A stretch of DNA of 22,823 nt from JAXFQS01 sp034178815 (GTDB lineage: Bacteria; Verrucomicrobiota; Kiritimatiellia; RFP12; DVOR01): positions 1 through 22,823 of the forward strand of contig JAXFQS010000039.1 in the NCBI GenBank assembly GCA_034178815.1, read 5' to 3'. Of the stretch, positions 13,981 to 21,773 are shown one piece after another. A program made the translations under genes and the position numbers. Below the pieces are notes generated by a model. That model made no database searches and was not told where the DNA came from. It saw only the letters and a list, made by a program, of their open reading frames with translations. Every line of letters starts with the position of its first letter. Position 1 is the first letter of the stretch.

Positions 13981-16743
13981 ATGACCGGAAAGATGCGATG
14001 GGTTCTGGTGGTGTGCGCGGCGGCGCTGGCGGCATCGGCTGAGATTCTTGTTAAGGAGTCGGTTCCTTTGGGGGACGGGGGCTATGCCGCGGGACTCAAA
14101 CTGGCCGACCAGACGGCTGTCGGCCCCTACCTCACGGGGTCGTGGCTCACCGGCACGGCGGTCTGGACGGCCAACGCCACCAGTCTAGCGTACCCTGCCT
14201 CGCTTCCTTTGATGCGCGCTTCCGGCGGGGCTTTCCGCGAACAGTATTCGGAGAATGGCAATGGTACTGGGCGTGCCACGGGTGCCGCGCTCGCGCAGAA
14301 ACTGCCCTCCGAGGGGGAACTCTATATTTCCTGCCTAGGGCGCATTGCGCCGAACGCCGCCGCGGCCTTGCGCGCAGACCAGGCCTATGGAATCGGTCTG
14401 ACCGAGACGCTCTCGAAAAACCAGACTGAGGCTCAGAGCAAACTCGGTATCGACCGCGGGCTCTACTTTGGCTTCGGCCGCATTGGTTCGGGCCCGACGC
14501 TTCCCATTGTCCGTCTCGGCGACCAGAACCTGAGTTTCGGGGAGGAGCTCGCCGCCAACGAGGACTACTTCTTTCTCTGCCGCATCCAGATTGGTGCCAG
14601 CGAAAGCGGGAAAGACCTAGTTTCCGTTATGGTTCGACCCTGCGCATCTTTCGACGGCACGCTTGCCTACGATTTGGTTCAGGAGGTTGACCTCAATCCC
14701 GAGACCCTCGCCTACCTCAAGGTCGGCGGCGCCTACGCCTCCAACTCCGCCGCTGTCCTTTTCGACGAACTCATCGTTGCCACCACCCTCTACGAAGCCT
14801 CCGGCATCACCGCCGCCGCCGTCTGCACCATCCAGGAGATTTCCGACATTGCCGAGACCTCCGCCACCCTCCACCTCTATGTTGACGGTCTGACCGACCA
14901 GCACGCCGGCACCATCCTTCGCATCCGCCACGGTGCGGCCAGCGGAGCCCTCGACGAGACCCTCGACATCGGCCCGATTGAAGGCAACGGCCCGCAGACC
15001 GTCACGCTTGAGAACCTCCCCGTTGCCGCCACCCGCTTCGTCCAGGCCCAACTCATCCGCGACGGCCAGACGCTCTGCGAAGGTCTCGAACGCCAATTCA
15101 CCACCACCGGCCTTCCCATCGTTCAGAACTGGTCTGCCCTCCAGAACCAGAACGCCATCGACCTTGCCGCCACCTTCTCCTATCCCGCCGAAGGAATCAC
15201 CCTCCAGTTCGCTTGCGGCACCGACGAATCCAACCTTGCCGTCGTGCACACCATCGAGCAGGTCGCGGCGGGAGCCGAACAGACCTTCACCATCGACAAC
15301 CTCGTTTTTGGTCAGACCTACCTGCTCGAACTCCGCGCCTGCTATACCTTCGAAGACGGCACGCTCGTGACATTGCCGCCGCTCCGGAAGTCTCTATCCC
15401 TCACCGGCACCGCCACGATCCTCCCCGCTGCCTCCTCGTGGAGCAATCCCGCCTCCTGGGACATTGACACGCTCCCCGTCTACGCGCTCGTCGACGCCCT
15501 CTTCCCGCGCGCCGCCGACCTCGTTGAAACCGCGCCCCAGACGCTCGGCGCACGCACCCTCGACATCGAATCCCAGGTTCAACTCGACCTCGCGGGTTCC
15601 ACCCTCAAGGCCTCGCGCCTGCTTATCGGCATCGACAATCGCAACGCACGACTCGACCTCAAGAATGCCAACCTCACCCTCGACCCCGGCTCAATCGAAT
15701 CCGCCGCCGATGTCCGCCCCGACGGTCTGACCATCGGCCCCAAAGGCGGCTCCGCCTTGACCCTTTCCAAGGGTGCGACGCTCTCCGCCGGCGTCCTGCT
15801 GATGCTCTCAAGCGCCGAGGCTCAACGGCAAATCTCCGTCCAGACCGGTGCCACCCTCAAGGTCTCCCACCTGCACACCTTCAACGAGAACGATACCCTT
15901 GTTGTCGACGGCGGCAAACTCATCTCTTCGGGTAAAATCCAGATTGGCGCGGGGGATGGTTCCGGCTTCAAAATGGTCGTCCGCAACGGCGGAAGGCTCG
16001 AGTGCCGCTACGGCACGCTCAATGTCGGGCGGCGCAGGAATACCTCCTTTTCGCTCGAAAACGGCGCCGTCTTCGCCGGCGGCGACTTGCGCGTCTCTAC
16101 TGACCTCGACTGGGGCGGAAACAACACCGTCAGCATTTCCGATTCAACCGCCTACCTGTCCGGTTCCGTCTACCTCCCCTCCGACTCGCGCTACGACTCT
16201 TCCTCCCTGACCCTAGTCCAGTCCGACGGCGCCTCCAGCACACTCACCGCCGAAGGGAGTTTCAGCCTTGGCGTCGGGAACGGCTATGGCGGCGGGGGCA
16301 GATGCAACTTCAACACCCTCGACATCCAAGGCGGCCAAGTCGGCGTCGGGTATCTGTTCACCTGCGGCGGAGCCTACAAGGCCAACACCAACAACTGCAT
16401 TCGATTCTCCCGTCCGACCGCCCGCCTCAGCGCCCAGTATATGGTCGTGACCAACTTCTCCACGCTCCACTTCACCGTCCCCGCCGGCGGCTACCTCCAG
16501 CCCCCTGTGAATGTCAAGGAGCGCTGCCGGATCTGCGGCGACACGACCCTCGTGCTCGACCTCACCGACTACCACGGCGGCTACCAGACGCTCGTCGAAG
16601 CCAAGGAGATGATGGGCCAGCCCGTCACCCCCGATCGCCTCGTCATCCTGCCCGCAAGCAAAGCCTCGTCCGTCGCGCTCGTCCAGACCGCCACCACCCT
16701 CGCCCTGCGCCAGGCCCTGCCCACCACCATCATCATCCGCTGA
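13981..16743 (+). CDS. Secreted multidomain beta-solenoid protein, paralog 2
   Basis: This 920-residue protein is a paralog of the preceding gene along its whole length. The signal peptide is cut after AASA (Ala20), giving mature EILVKES. Landmarks shared with paralog 1 in the same order are GDGGYA-G-KLA-QTA, NATSL-YP, LKVGGAYA-N, ETSATL, NWD/SWDI-TLP, L-LGGST/LAGSTL, GNGY-GGGR, GGAY-AN, STL-F-PAGG, CR-GDT-LV-D, ILP-S and the tail TTLALRQALPTTIIIR. Domain order is the same: jelly-roll-like, Fn3-like, beta-solenoid, short tail. AAAGG lies 11 nt before the ATG; a second ATG four codons later is possible. It probably shares the promoter of paralog 1. It seems to arise from an old tandem duplication, because many positions differ. 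The function is not known. Confidence 0.85.
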   Translation: MTGKMRWVLVVCAAALAASAEILVKESVPLGDGGYAAGLKLADQTAVGPYLTGSWLTGTAVWTANATSLAYPASLPLMRASGGAFREQYSENGNGTGRATGAALAQKLPSEGELYISCLGRIAPNAAAALRADQAYGIGLTETLSKNQTEAQSKLGIDRGLYFGFGRIGSGPTLPIVRLGDQNLSFGEELAANEDYFFLCRIQIGASESGKDLVSVMVRPCASFDGTLAYDLVQEVDLNPETLAYLKVGGAYASNSAAVLFDELIVATTLYEASGITAAAVCTIQEISDIAETSATLHLYVDGLTDQHAGTILRIRHGAASGALDETLDIGPIEGNGPQTVTLENLPVAATRFVQAQLIRDGQTLCEGLERQFTTTGLPIVQNWSALQNQNAIDLAATFSYPAEGITLQFACGTDESNLAVVHTIEQVAAGAEQTFTIDNLVFGQTYLLELRACYTFEDGTLVTLPPLRKSLSLTGTATILPAASSWSNPASWDIDTLPVYALVDALFPRAADLVETAPQTLGARTLDIESQVQLDLAGSTLKASRLLIGIDNRNARLDLKNANLTLDPGSIESAADVRPDGLTIGPKGGSALTLSKGATLSAGVLLMLSSAEAQRQISVQTGATLKVSHLHTFNENDTLVVDGGKLISSGKIQIGAGDGSGFKMVVRNGGRLECRYGTLNVGRRRNTSFSLENGAVFAGGDLRVSTDLDWGGNNTVSISDSTAYLSGSVYLPSDSRYDSSSLTLVQSDGASSTLTAEGSFSLGVGNGYGGGGRCNFNTLDIQGGQVGVGYLFTCGGAYKANTNNCIRFSRPTARLSAQYMVVTNFSTLHFTVPAGGYLQPPVNVKERCRICGDTTLVLDLTDYHGGYQTLVEAKEMMGQPVTPDRLVILPASKASSVALVQTATTLALRQALPTTIIIR

Positions 16744-16901
16744 CCCGCTTCCCGGCTGAGCCGAATCCGGGTGCGCGTCCGCGTGATGGGCATCCCGAAT
16801 CCATCCCCCCGCCGGCGTCCGGCTTCGCGGGGTGGTGGCGCGCCGCCATCGAACTTTCCCGCCGCCAGCACACACCCGCCGGCGAGGGGAGCAGATTGGT
16901 G

Positions 16902-16930
16902 TTGATTGGCAGGGAGGAATGAGGTATAAT
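16902..16930 (+). promoter_or_regulatory. Sigma70-type promoter for the sugar isomerase/oxidoreductase cluster
   Basis: TTGATT at 16,902-16,907 and a perfect TATAAT at 16,925-16,930 are separated by 17 bp. The ATG of the next gene is 31 bp after the -10 box, and GGGAG (16,949-16,953) is 8 nt before that ATG. The rest of the 218-bp gap (16,744-16,961) shows GC-rich inverted repeats without T-runs, so no terminator for the upstream gene is claimed. Confidence 0.8.
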
Positions 16931-16961
16931 GGGGATGAATGGAAAGATGGGAGAAAAATAG

Positions 16962-17879
16962 ATGAACCGATTGACACGAATTGTGACCACAGGTGCCTTG
17001 CTGCTGCTCGCGGGGTGCTCACTCTTCCGGAGCGCGCCCCAAGACCGCGTCGAGCCCCGCGAAATCGGCGTTTGCAGTTGGAGCCTCCGACAGAGCGTCG
17101 CCGAACTCGACCAGACCCTCCAGACCCTCCCCGTCAAGAAAGTCCACCTCGCGCTCGGCCCCTTCATCCACCCCGATGGCCGACACGGCAACGCCGAAGA
17201 CCAAGCCGCCTGGAAGACCATCAAAGCCAATGTCGCCTCCGGCCGCTGGCAAGTCGTCTGCACGATGATCGGCACCATCGGCGAAGACTACAGCACCCTT
17301 GAGACCATCCGCAAAACCGGCGGAATCGTCCCCGACCAGCACTGGGCCGCCAACCAGAAAATCGTCACCCAAGGCGCCCGCCTCACCCGCGAACTCGGCT
17401 GCCGCCAAATGAGCCTCCACGCCGGATTCCTCGACGAAAACGACCCCGCCGCCTACTCCAAATTCATCACCCGCGTCCGCTGGATTCGCGACGAATGCGC
17501 CCGCCACGGCGTCACCGTCCTGCTCGAATCCGGACAAGAAACCGCCCAAGACCTCGCCCGCTTCCTCACCGCCCTCCCAGGCGTCTATGTGAACTTCGAC
17601 CCTGCCAATATGATCCTCTACGGCAAAGGCAACCCCGTCGACGCCCTCCCCGCTCTCGTGCCCTGGATCCGCCAAGTCCATATCAAAGACGCCACCCCCG
17701 CCTCAACCCCCGGCCAGTGGGGCACCGAAGTGCCCTGGGGCGACGGCGCCGTCCACGCCAAAACCTTCATCGCACGCCTCCGGGAACTCGGCTACAAAGG
17801 AGACTTCATCATCGAACGCGAAGGCGGAACCAACCGCCTCGGCGACATCACCCTAGCCATCGAAAGGCTCACCAAATGA
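16962..17879 (+). CDS. Xylose-isomerase-like TIM-barrel lipoprotein (sugar phosphate isomerase/epimerase family)
   Basis: This is a 305-residue protein with a lipoprotein signal, MNRLTRIVTTGALLLLAGC, whose Cys19 is the lipidation site. The mature domain is an AP-endonuclease-2/xylose-isomerase-like TIM barrel starting at EIGVCSWSLR. The usual metal-binding set of this fold is visible in order: Glu189 (LLESGQET), Asp213 (NFDPANM), His240 (QVHIKDA) and Glu285 (IIEREGG). His153 (SLHAGF) is a further likely active-site residue. The metal site looks intact, so it may act as an isomerase, epimerase or related enzyme on a sugar derivative outside the cytoplasm; the substrate is unknown. Its stop overlaps the next start as ATGA, which ties it to the oxidoreductase. 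Confidence 0.85.
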   Translation: MNRLTRIVTTGALLLLAGCSLFRSAPQDRVEPREIGVCSWSLRQSVAELDQTLQTLPVKKVHLALGPFIHPDGRHGNAEDQAAWKTIKANVASGRWQVVCTMIGTIGEDYSTLETIRKTGGIVPDQHWAANQKIVTQGARLTRELGCRQMSLHAGFLDENDPAAYSKFITRVRWIRDECARHGVTVLLESGQETAQDLARFLTALPGVYVNFDPANMILYGKGNPVDALPALVPWIRQVHIKDATPASTPGQWGTEVPWGDGAVHAKTFIARLRELGYKGDFIIEREGGTNRLGDITLAIERLTK

Positions 17880-19195
17880 ACACCTCAAAACGGCAATTCC
17901 TCAAAACCCTTGGCGCCGGCGCCCTCTTCAACCTCGTGCCCGCACGAGTCCTTGCCTCCGCCACAGCCCCCTCAAACCAACTCACCCGGGCCCTCATCGG
18001 ATTCGGTTGCATCGCCCACAGCGCCAACCACCTCCCCTTCAAAGGCTCGCGCCTCGTCGGCCTCTGCGACCCCTTCGAAAGCCGCGTCCGCGCTGGCCTC
18101 AAAGCCGCCGAAAAATGCGGCTGGGGCCGCATCAAACCCTACCGCAACTTCCTCGAACTCCTGGCCGACCCCGGCGTCGACATCGTCCATATCTGCACCC
18201 CGCCCCACTGGCACGGCGTCCAGACCGTCATGGCCGCCAAGGCCGGCAAAGACATCTGGTGCGAAAAGCCAATGACTAGAACCGTCGGCGAAGGACTCCG
18301 CGCTATGCAGGCCGTTCAGGCCAACAAACGAATCTTCCGCCTCAATACCTGGTTCCGCTTCCAAGATGTCTTCTACGGCTTCGGCACCACCGTCAAACCC
18401 ATCCGCCAGATTGTCGAGTCCGGAATCCTCGGAAAGGGGCCCATCCAGTGCACCTTTGGCGTCGGGCAAGGCTTCAGTTGGAAGTTCTTCTGGTCGGGTC
18501 GCGTCAACCAACCCGCCCAGCCCGTTCCGAAAGGCTTCGACTACGATATGTGGCTGGGCCCCGCCCCCTGGCGTCCCTACACCGACCACCGCGTCGGCAC
18601 CTCCTTCCGCGGCTACTGGGACTATGATTCCGGGGGCCTTGGCGATATGGCCCAGCACTACCTCGACCCCTTGCAATATCTCCTCTGCAAGGACGATACT
18701 TCCCCCGTCCAAATCGACTACCTTGGCCCGCGCCAACACCCCGAAGCCGTCGGCCGCTTCGACCGCATCACCCTGACCTATGCCGACGGAACCACCGTCC
18801 GCCTGGACGGCGACGAGTCCCTCCGCAGCGAACCTCTCCTGCGCGGCTCGAACGGCATTTGCGTCTATCCCAAGGCTCCCGGCGGCAAGACGCTCAGGCT
18901 TGTCGACGCCCAGGGCAAGGAGATGGACGCGGTCAAAATCCTCGCCGATCTCCCCGCGCCGGCTGCGCAGCTCACCGACTTTATGCAGGCCGTCCGCGAG
19001 CGCAAAACCTTCGCGCTCAACGAGCAGAACGGTTTCCGCTCTTCGACCATGTTCAATCTCGGCATCGTCGCCATGCGGTTGGGACGGAGTTTCCGCTTCA
19101 ATCCCGAGACGCTCCACGCCGTCGACGATCCTGCCGCTGAACGCTATCTCTATCAAACGCTCCGTCAGCCGTGGGCCAAGGAGCTGGAGGCCTAG
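17876..19195 (+). CDS. Gfo/Idh/MocA-family oxidoreductase with Tat-like leader
   Basis: This 439-residue NAD(P)-dependent oxidoreductase starts MNTSKRQFLKTLGAGALFNL. The leader carries a KR variant of the Tat motif (S-K-R-Q-F-L-K) followed by a hydrophobic stretch and ARVLASA. The Rossmann domain has GFGCIA at 42-47 and CDPF after strand 2; the family motif EKP is at 130-132 (WCEKPM). The C-terminal domain has GGLGDMAQHYLDPLQYLL with Asp257 and His261, the usual catalytic region. Family members oxidise or epimerise sugars and inositols using a bound nicotinamide cofactor. The ATG overlaps the isomerase stop; the frame is open farther upstream only inside that gene. The substrate cannot be told from sequence. 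Lys5-Arg6 instead of Arg-Arg leaves some doubt about Tat export. Confidence 0.88.
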   Translation: MNTSKRQFLKTLGAGALFNLVPARVLASATAPSNQLTRALIGFGCIAHSANHLPFKGSRLVGLCDPFESRVRAGLKAAEKCGWGRIKPYRNFLELLADPGVDIVHICTPPHWHGVQTVMAAKAGKDIWCEKPMTRTVGEGLRAMQAVQANKRIFRLNTWFRFQDVFYGFGTTVKPIRQIVESGILGKGPIQCTFGVGQGFSWKFFWSGRVNQPAQPVPKGFDYDMWLGPAPWRPYTDHRVGTSFRGYWDYDSGGLGDMAQHYLDPLQYLLCKDDTSPVQIDYLGPRQHPEAVGRFDRITLTYADGTTVRLDGDESLRSEPLLRGSNGICVYPKAPGGKTLRLVDAQGKEMDAVKILADLPAPAAQLTDFMQAVRERKTFALNEQNGFRSSTMFNLGIVAMRLGRSFRFNPETLHAVDDPAAERYLYQTLRQPWAKELEA

Positions 19196-19198
19196 ACT

Positions 19199-19759
19199 AT
19201 GAACCGACTTATTCCTCTCTTTCTGGTGGCCCTGATCTGCGGCTGCTCGACCCCCAAGCAATCCCTTGTGCGCTACGAGCCGGAACCTTCCGGCGAGGTC
19301 AAGACCAACCCGTTCGACAACTACGATGCGGGCATCGCCCGCTCCGGAAAGTACCCGCTCGCGGCGGACTGGCAATCCGCCAACAAGGCCAAGTTGAACG
19401 CGGCTCTCAAGCCTGAGGTGCTCGACGCGCGGGTTGCTTCGCCTGCTGCGGCGGACGCGTTTCTTGCCAATCTCAAAGAGGCGTACGCGACCGATCCGGT
19501 GGTTGCGTCCCAGATTGCCGCGCTCTCGGTTCGTGTGATGGACAAGGGGCGTGAGGAGGCGCGCGTGGTCTGGTCGGATGCGCTTCTGCGGGCGGCGGCT
19601 TCGGCAGGCGATCCGTACCGTGTCTGCTTCTGTCTGGATCAACTTCGTTGGTGCGGGCGGGCGTCGCAGATTGGCGCGGTTCGTTCGCTGCGCCGCGAGA
19701 CTCCCTACCGCGAGGTCGCCCAGCTCTGCGACATTTTGATTGCCGAACTCGCCCGCTAG
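19199..19759 (+). CDS. Small alpha-helical lipoprotein of unknown function
   Basis: This 186-residue protein has a clear lipoprotein signal, MNRLIPLFLVALICGC, with Cys16 as the lipidation site. After a linker containing KTNPFDNYDAG, the mature part is largely helical. The C-terminal half (ARVVWSDALLRAAASAGDPY, then LDQLRWCGRASQIGAVRSL) alternates helices in a way that suggests HEAT-like repeats; this is only an impression. No enzyme motif is seen. The gene starts 3 bp after the oxidoreductase stop, so it belongs to the same transcript. Codon use changes inside it: the 3' half uses mainly G- and T-ending codons, unlike the C-ending use of the two upstream genes. Confidence 0.7.
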   Translation: MNRLIPLFLVALICGCSTPKQSLVRYEPEPSGEVKTNPFDNYDAGIARSGKYPLAADWQSANKAKLNAALKPEVLDARVASPAAADAFLANLKEAYATDPVVASQIAALSVRVMDKGREEARVVWSDALLRAAASAGDPYRVCFCLDQLRWCGRASQIGAVRSLRRETPYREVAQLCDILIAELAR

Positions 19760-20046
19760 CGAGGGGCGTCTGACCCATCGATTCTCGGCAAGGGGCTTTG
19801 TCCTCTGCGCTTGGGGAAGGGGGATGTTTCGAGGGTCTTTTCGGCAAGCCGCGCGGGCAGGGGGCGGGGCGATGGGGTTGCTCCGGCGCGGTTCCAGAGG
19901 TTGCCGCCTTGGCGCGTCGTCTCTTGTCGGGACGGTGCGCCGGGGGCGGGCACGGGGCTGTTGGCAAGATGGGGCGTGTCGGAGGGGAGGGGTTGTCTGG
20001 TTTCGGGGCTGGGGCTTGCGGGGAATGAGTTGAAAAGGATGGTACG
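19760..20046. other. G-rich intergenic region before the channel operon
   Basis: This 287-bp gap is strongly G-rich on the plus strand. Open frames on both strands here look like chance products of the composition. No hairpin followed by a T-run and no convincing -35/-10 pair was found, so neither the end of the lipoprotein transcript nor the promoter of the next operon is located. AAAAGGA at 20,033-20,039 serves as Shine-Dalgarno for the next gene. Confidence 0.5.
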
Positions 20047-21078
20047 ATGATGAGCAAGGTTCGGTTCTGGGAGCGGGTCTTTGGTGCGCTGACGCTGCTC
20101 TCGGGGGTGGCGTTCGCGAACAATCTCTGGGCGATTGCGCGGTGGTGGCGGGCGTTTGCCGACGCGGGGGGGGAGAGTGCGCAGATGGCGGCGGTGCGCG
20201 GGCCGATTGCGCTCTTGGAGTGGAGTGTGGTGGACTACTCGGGGGTGACGACATTGATTCCGCTGATTGGGTTCTGCTGTTGCTGGCGGGGGCTCAGGCG
20301 GCTGCGGCTGGGGCTCGCGACCGGCTGGGCGGAGTTCCCCTTCTTCAAGGGTTCCGACCAACTCCACATCGCGCTCGGGCTCTTCGGCACCCTCTGGGGC
20401 ATCATCGTCATCGGCTACTACCGCCTCGAAAGCGTCACGATGGCCGACCTGATGCAGTGCCTGCACACCGCCCTTTTCTCTACCCTGACCGCCGTCGTAT
20501 GGGTCTTCTTCGCCGACCGCCCCCTGCTGCGCCCTTGGCTCCAACGCCTGCGCGCCGAGATTCATCCCTACCAATCCCCTCGGCAGACGCTAACCGAAGC
20601 CGTCGAGACCTTGCTAGCGACCCTCCACGCCGGTGCCAAGGAGTTGGAGACAGACCTGCGTAGCGCCCACGACGCCTTCTGCGCGCGCCAGACCCGAATC
20701 GAACAGACCTTCGCCGACGCCCTCGCCAATCTCGACCGCGAACTCCAAGCCCGCCAGACCCGCGCCCAAGAGCAGTTCTCCGCCCACCTCCAGACCCTCG
20801 ACACCGCCCTCAGCGAACGCCTCGCCACCACCCAAACCGCCCTCCAAAACACCCTCCAGAGCGCCTCCGAAACCCTCGCCTCGCTCCAATCCCGCCTCGC
20901 CGCCGAACTCGACCGTCGCCTCGCCCAGAGCGAACAGGCCGCCCAAGCCCGCCAGAAGGAACTCGTCGCCACCTTCGCCGCCGAACTCGACCTGCTCAAG
21001 GAACGCCTCGCTCGCGAGCAAGACCGCTCTGAGACCCTCTCCGCCAAACTCCAGGCCGTCACCCAAGCCCTCCGCTGA
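20047..21078 (+). CDS. MotA/TolQ/ExbB-type channel subunit with coiled-coil tail (ZorA-like)
   Basis: This 343-residue inner-membrane protein has four predicted helices (about 11-33, 62-80, 107-126, 140-158). Basic residues at the N-terminus, in the 81-101 loop and after helix 4 predict that both ends are inside, as in MotA. Helix 3, ALGLFGTLWGIIVIGYY, carries the G-x-x-GT-x-x-G pattern of MotA/ExbB/TolQ proton channels. Helix 4, TALFSTLTAVVWVFFADRP, matches the Thr-rich second pore helix. Residues about 178-343 form a long Ala/Leu/Glu/Gln/Arg-rich helical, probably coiled-coil, tail in the cytoplasm. This layout is that of ZorA of Zorya, although ZorA is much longer. The start at 20,047 has AAAAGGA 7 nt upstream. 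The next gene begins 8 bp after its stop. The family assignment is fairly sure; the biological role is not known. Confidence 0.75.
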   Translation: MMSKVRFWERVFGALTLLSGVAFANNLWAIARWWRAFADAGGESAQMAAVRGPIALLEWSVVDYSGVTTLIPLIGFCCCWRGLRRLRLGLATGWAEFPFFKGSDQLHIALGLFGTLWGIIVIGYYRLESVTMADLMQCLHTALFSTLTAVVWVFFADRPLLRPWLQRLRAEIHPYQSPRQTLTEAVETLLATLHAGAKELETDLRSAHDAFCARQTRIEQTFADALANLDRELQARQTRAQEQFSAHLQTLDTALSERLATTQTALQNTLQSASETLASLQSRLAAELDRRLAQSEQAAQARQKELVATFAAELDLLKERLAREQDRSETLSAKLQAVTQALR

Positions 21079-21086
21079 CCCCTGCT

Positions 21087-21773
21087 ATGACCAGCGACTC
21101 TCCCCTCGACCTGCTTGGCGGTCACTCCGAAGGCAACGCCACCGCCGACGACCTCCAGGGCCTTCTGCTGCAGATTGTCTTGGCCCTCTTGATGGTCTTT
21201 ATGATAGCCTACTTCATCTTCGTCTCGGCCACCCGCCGCCAGCAGGAAGAGCAACTCATCGACCTCAACCGCCAGAAACTCCTCGTCGCACTCGAACGCA
21301 CCGCCGAAGACCATCGCATCCGCTACGGCCTCAACGCGCTGATGACCCAATCCAACGATGGCCGCCGCATCTTCGAGGCCGACACCCACATCCAGTCAGG
21401 CCGCCTCCATCTCGCCAAAGCCGCCCGCAGCGCCTTTACCGCCGGGGCCCGAGCCGCCCACGCCGACTACGCCGACCTGCCCGCCCTCCACGCCGCCTGG
21501 CGCCAGGAAGTCCTCACCCACGCCGCCCTCTCCGAAGCCGATCTCAAAGCCGACCAGCCCCGTTGGCTGGACGAACAAATCGCCCAAAATGCCGAAGCCG
21601 TCCGCCTCGACACGCGCGGTGTCCAGAGAGCCCTTGCCGCCCGGCTGCTCGACCGGCTCGTGCAAGAGGCCCCCGCCGATTCCGCCGCCGATCCCGCCGC
21701 GCTCGCCCAAAGGCTCAAGACCCAAACCCTCCAGTCGCTCTCCGAAACGCTCGACGCGCCGCTCCTGCCATGA
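21087..21773 (+). CDS. Single-helix partner of the channel subunit (MotB/ExbD/ZorB position, no OmpA domain)
   Basis: This 228-residue protein has one membrane helix, GLLLQIVLALLMVFMIAYFI at about 25-44, preceded by Asp21-Asp22. That acidic pair just before or at the helix start is placed like the ion-carrying Asp of MotB (Y-A-D-F-M-T) and ExbD. The remaining 180 residues are mostly helical and charged and contain no OmpA-like peptidoglycan-binding motif, unlike MotB or ZorB. The N-terminus is acidic with no Lys/Arg, while ATRRQQ follows the helix, so the positive-inside rule would place the C-terminus in the cytoplasm, opposite to MotB. No Shine-Dalgarno is seen in the 8-bp gap, so it is probably coupled to the channel gene. 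Its stop overlaps the next start as ATGA. Identification rests on context plus the helix motif. Confidence 0.6.
   Translation: MTSDSPLDLLGGHSEGNATADDLQGLLLQIVLALLMVFMIAYFIFVSATRRQQEEQLIDLNRQKLLVALERTAEDHRIRYGLNALMTQSNDGRRIFEADTHIQSGRLHLAKAARSAFTAGARAAHADYADLPALHAAWRQEVLTHAALSEADLKADQPRWLDEQIAQNAEAVRLDTRGVQRALAARLLDRLVQEAPADSAADPAALAQRLKTQTLQSLSETLDAPLLP

Noticed and set aside
16744..16850. Terminator after the second secreted paralog
   Set aside because: GC-rich inverted repeats are present, but no T-run follows any of them.
17495..17875. Upstream extension of the Gfo/Idh gene
   Set aside because: It is an out-of-frame Arg/Pro-rich reading of the isomerase-like gene; the ATG at 17,876 begins a signal-bearing leader.
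17972..20254. 760-codon minus-strand frame
   Set aside because: It is antisense to the oxidoreductase and lipoprotein genes and the start of the channel gene, with no recognisable domain.
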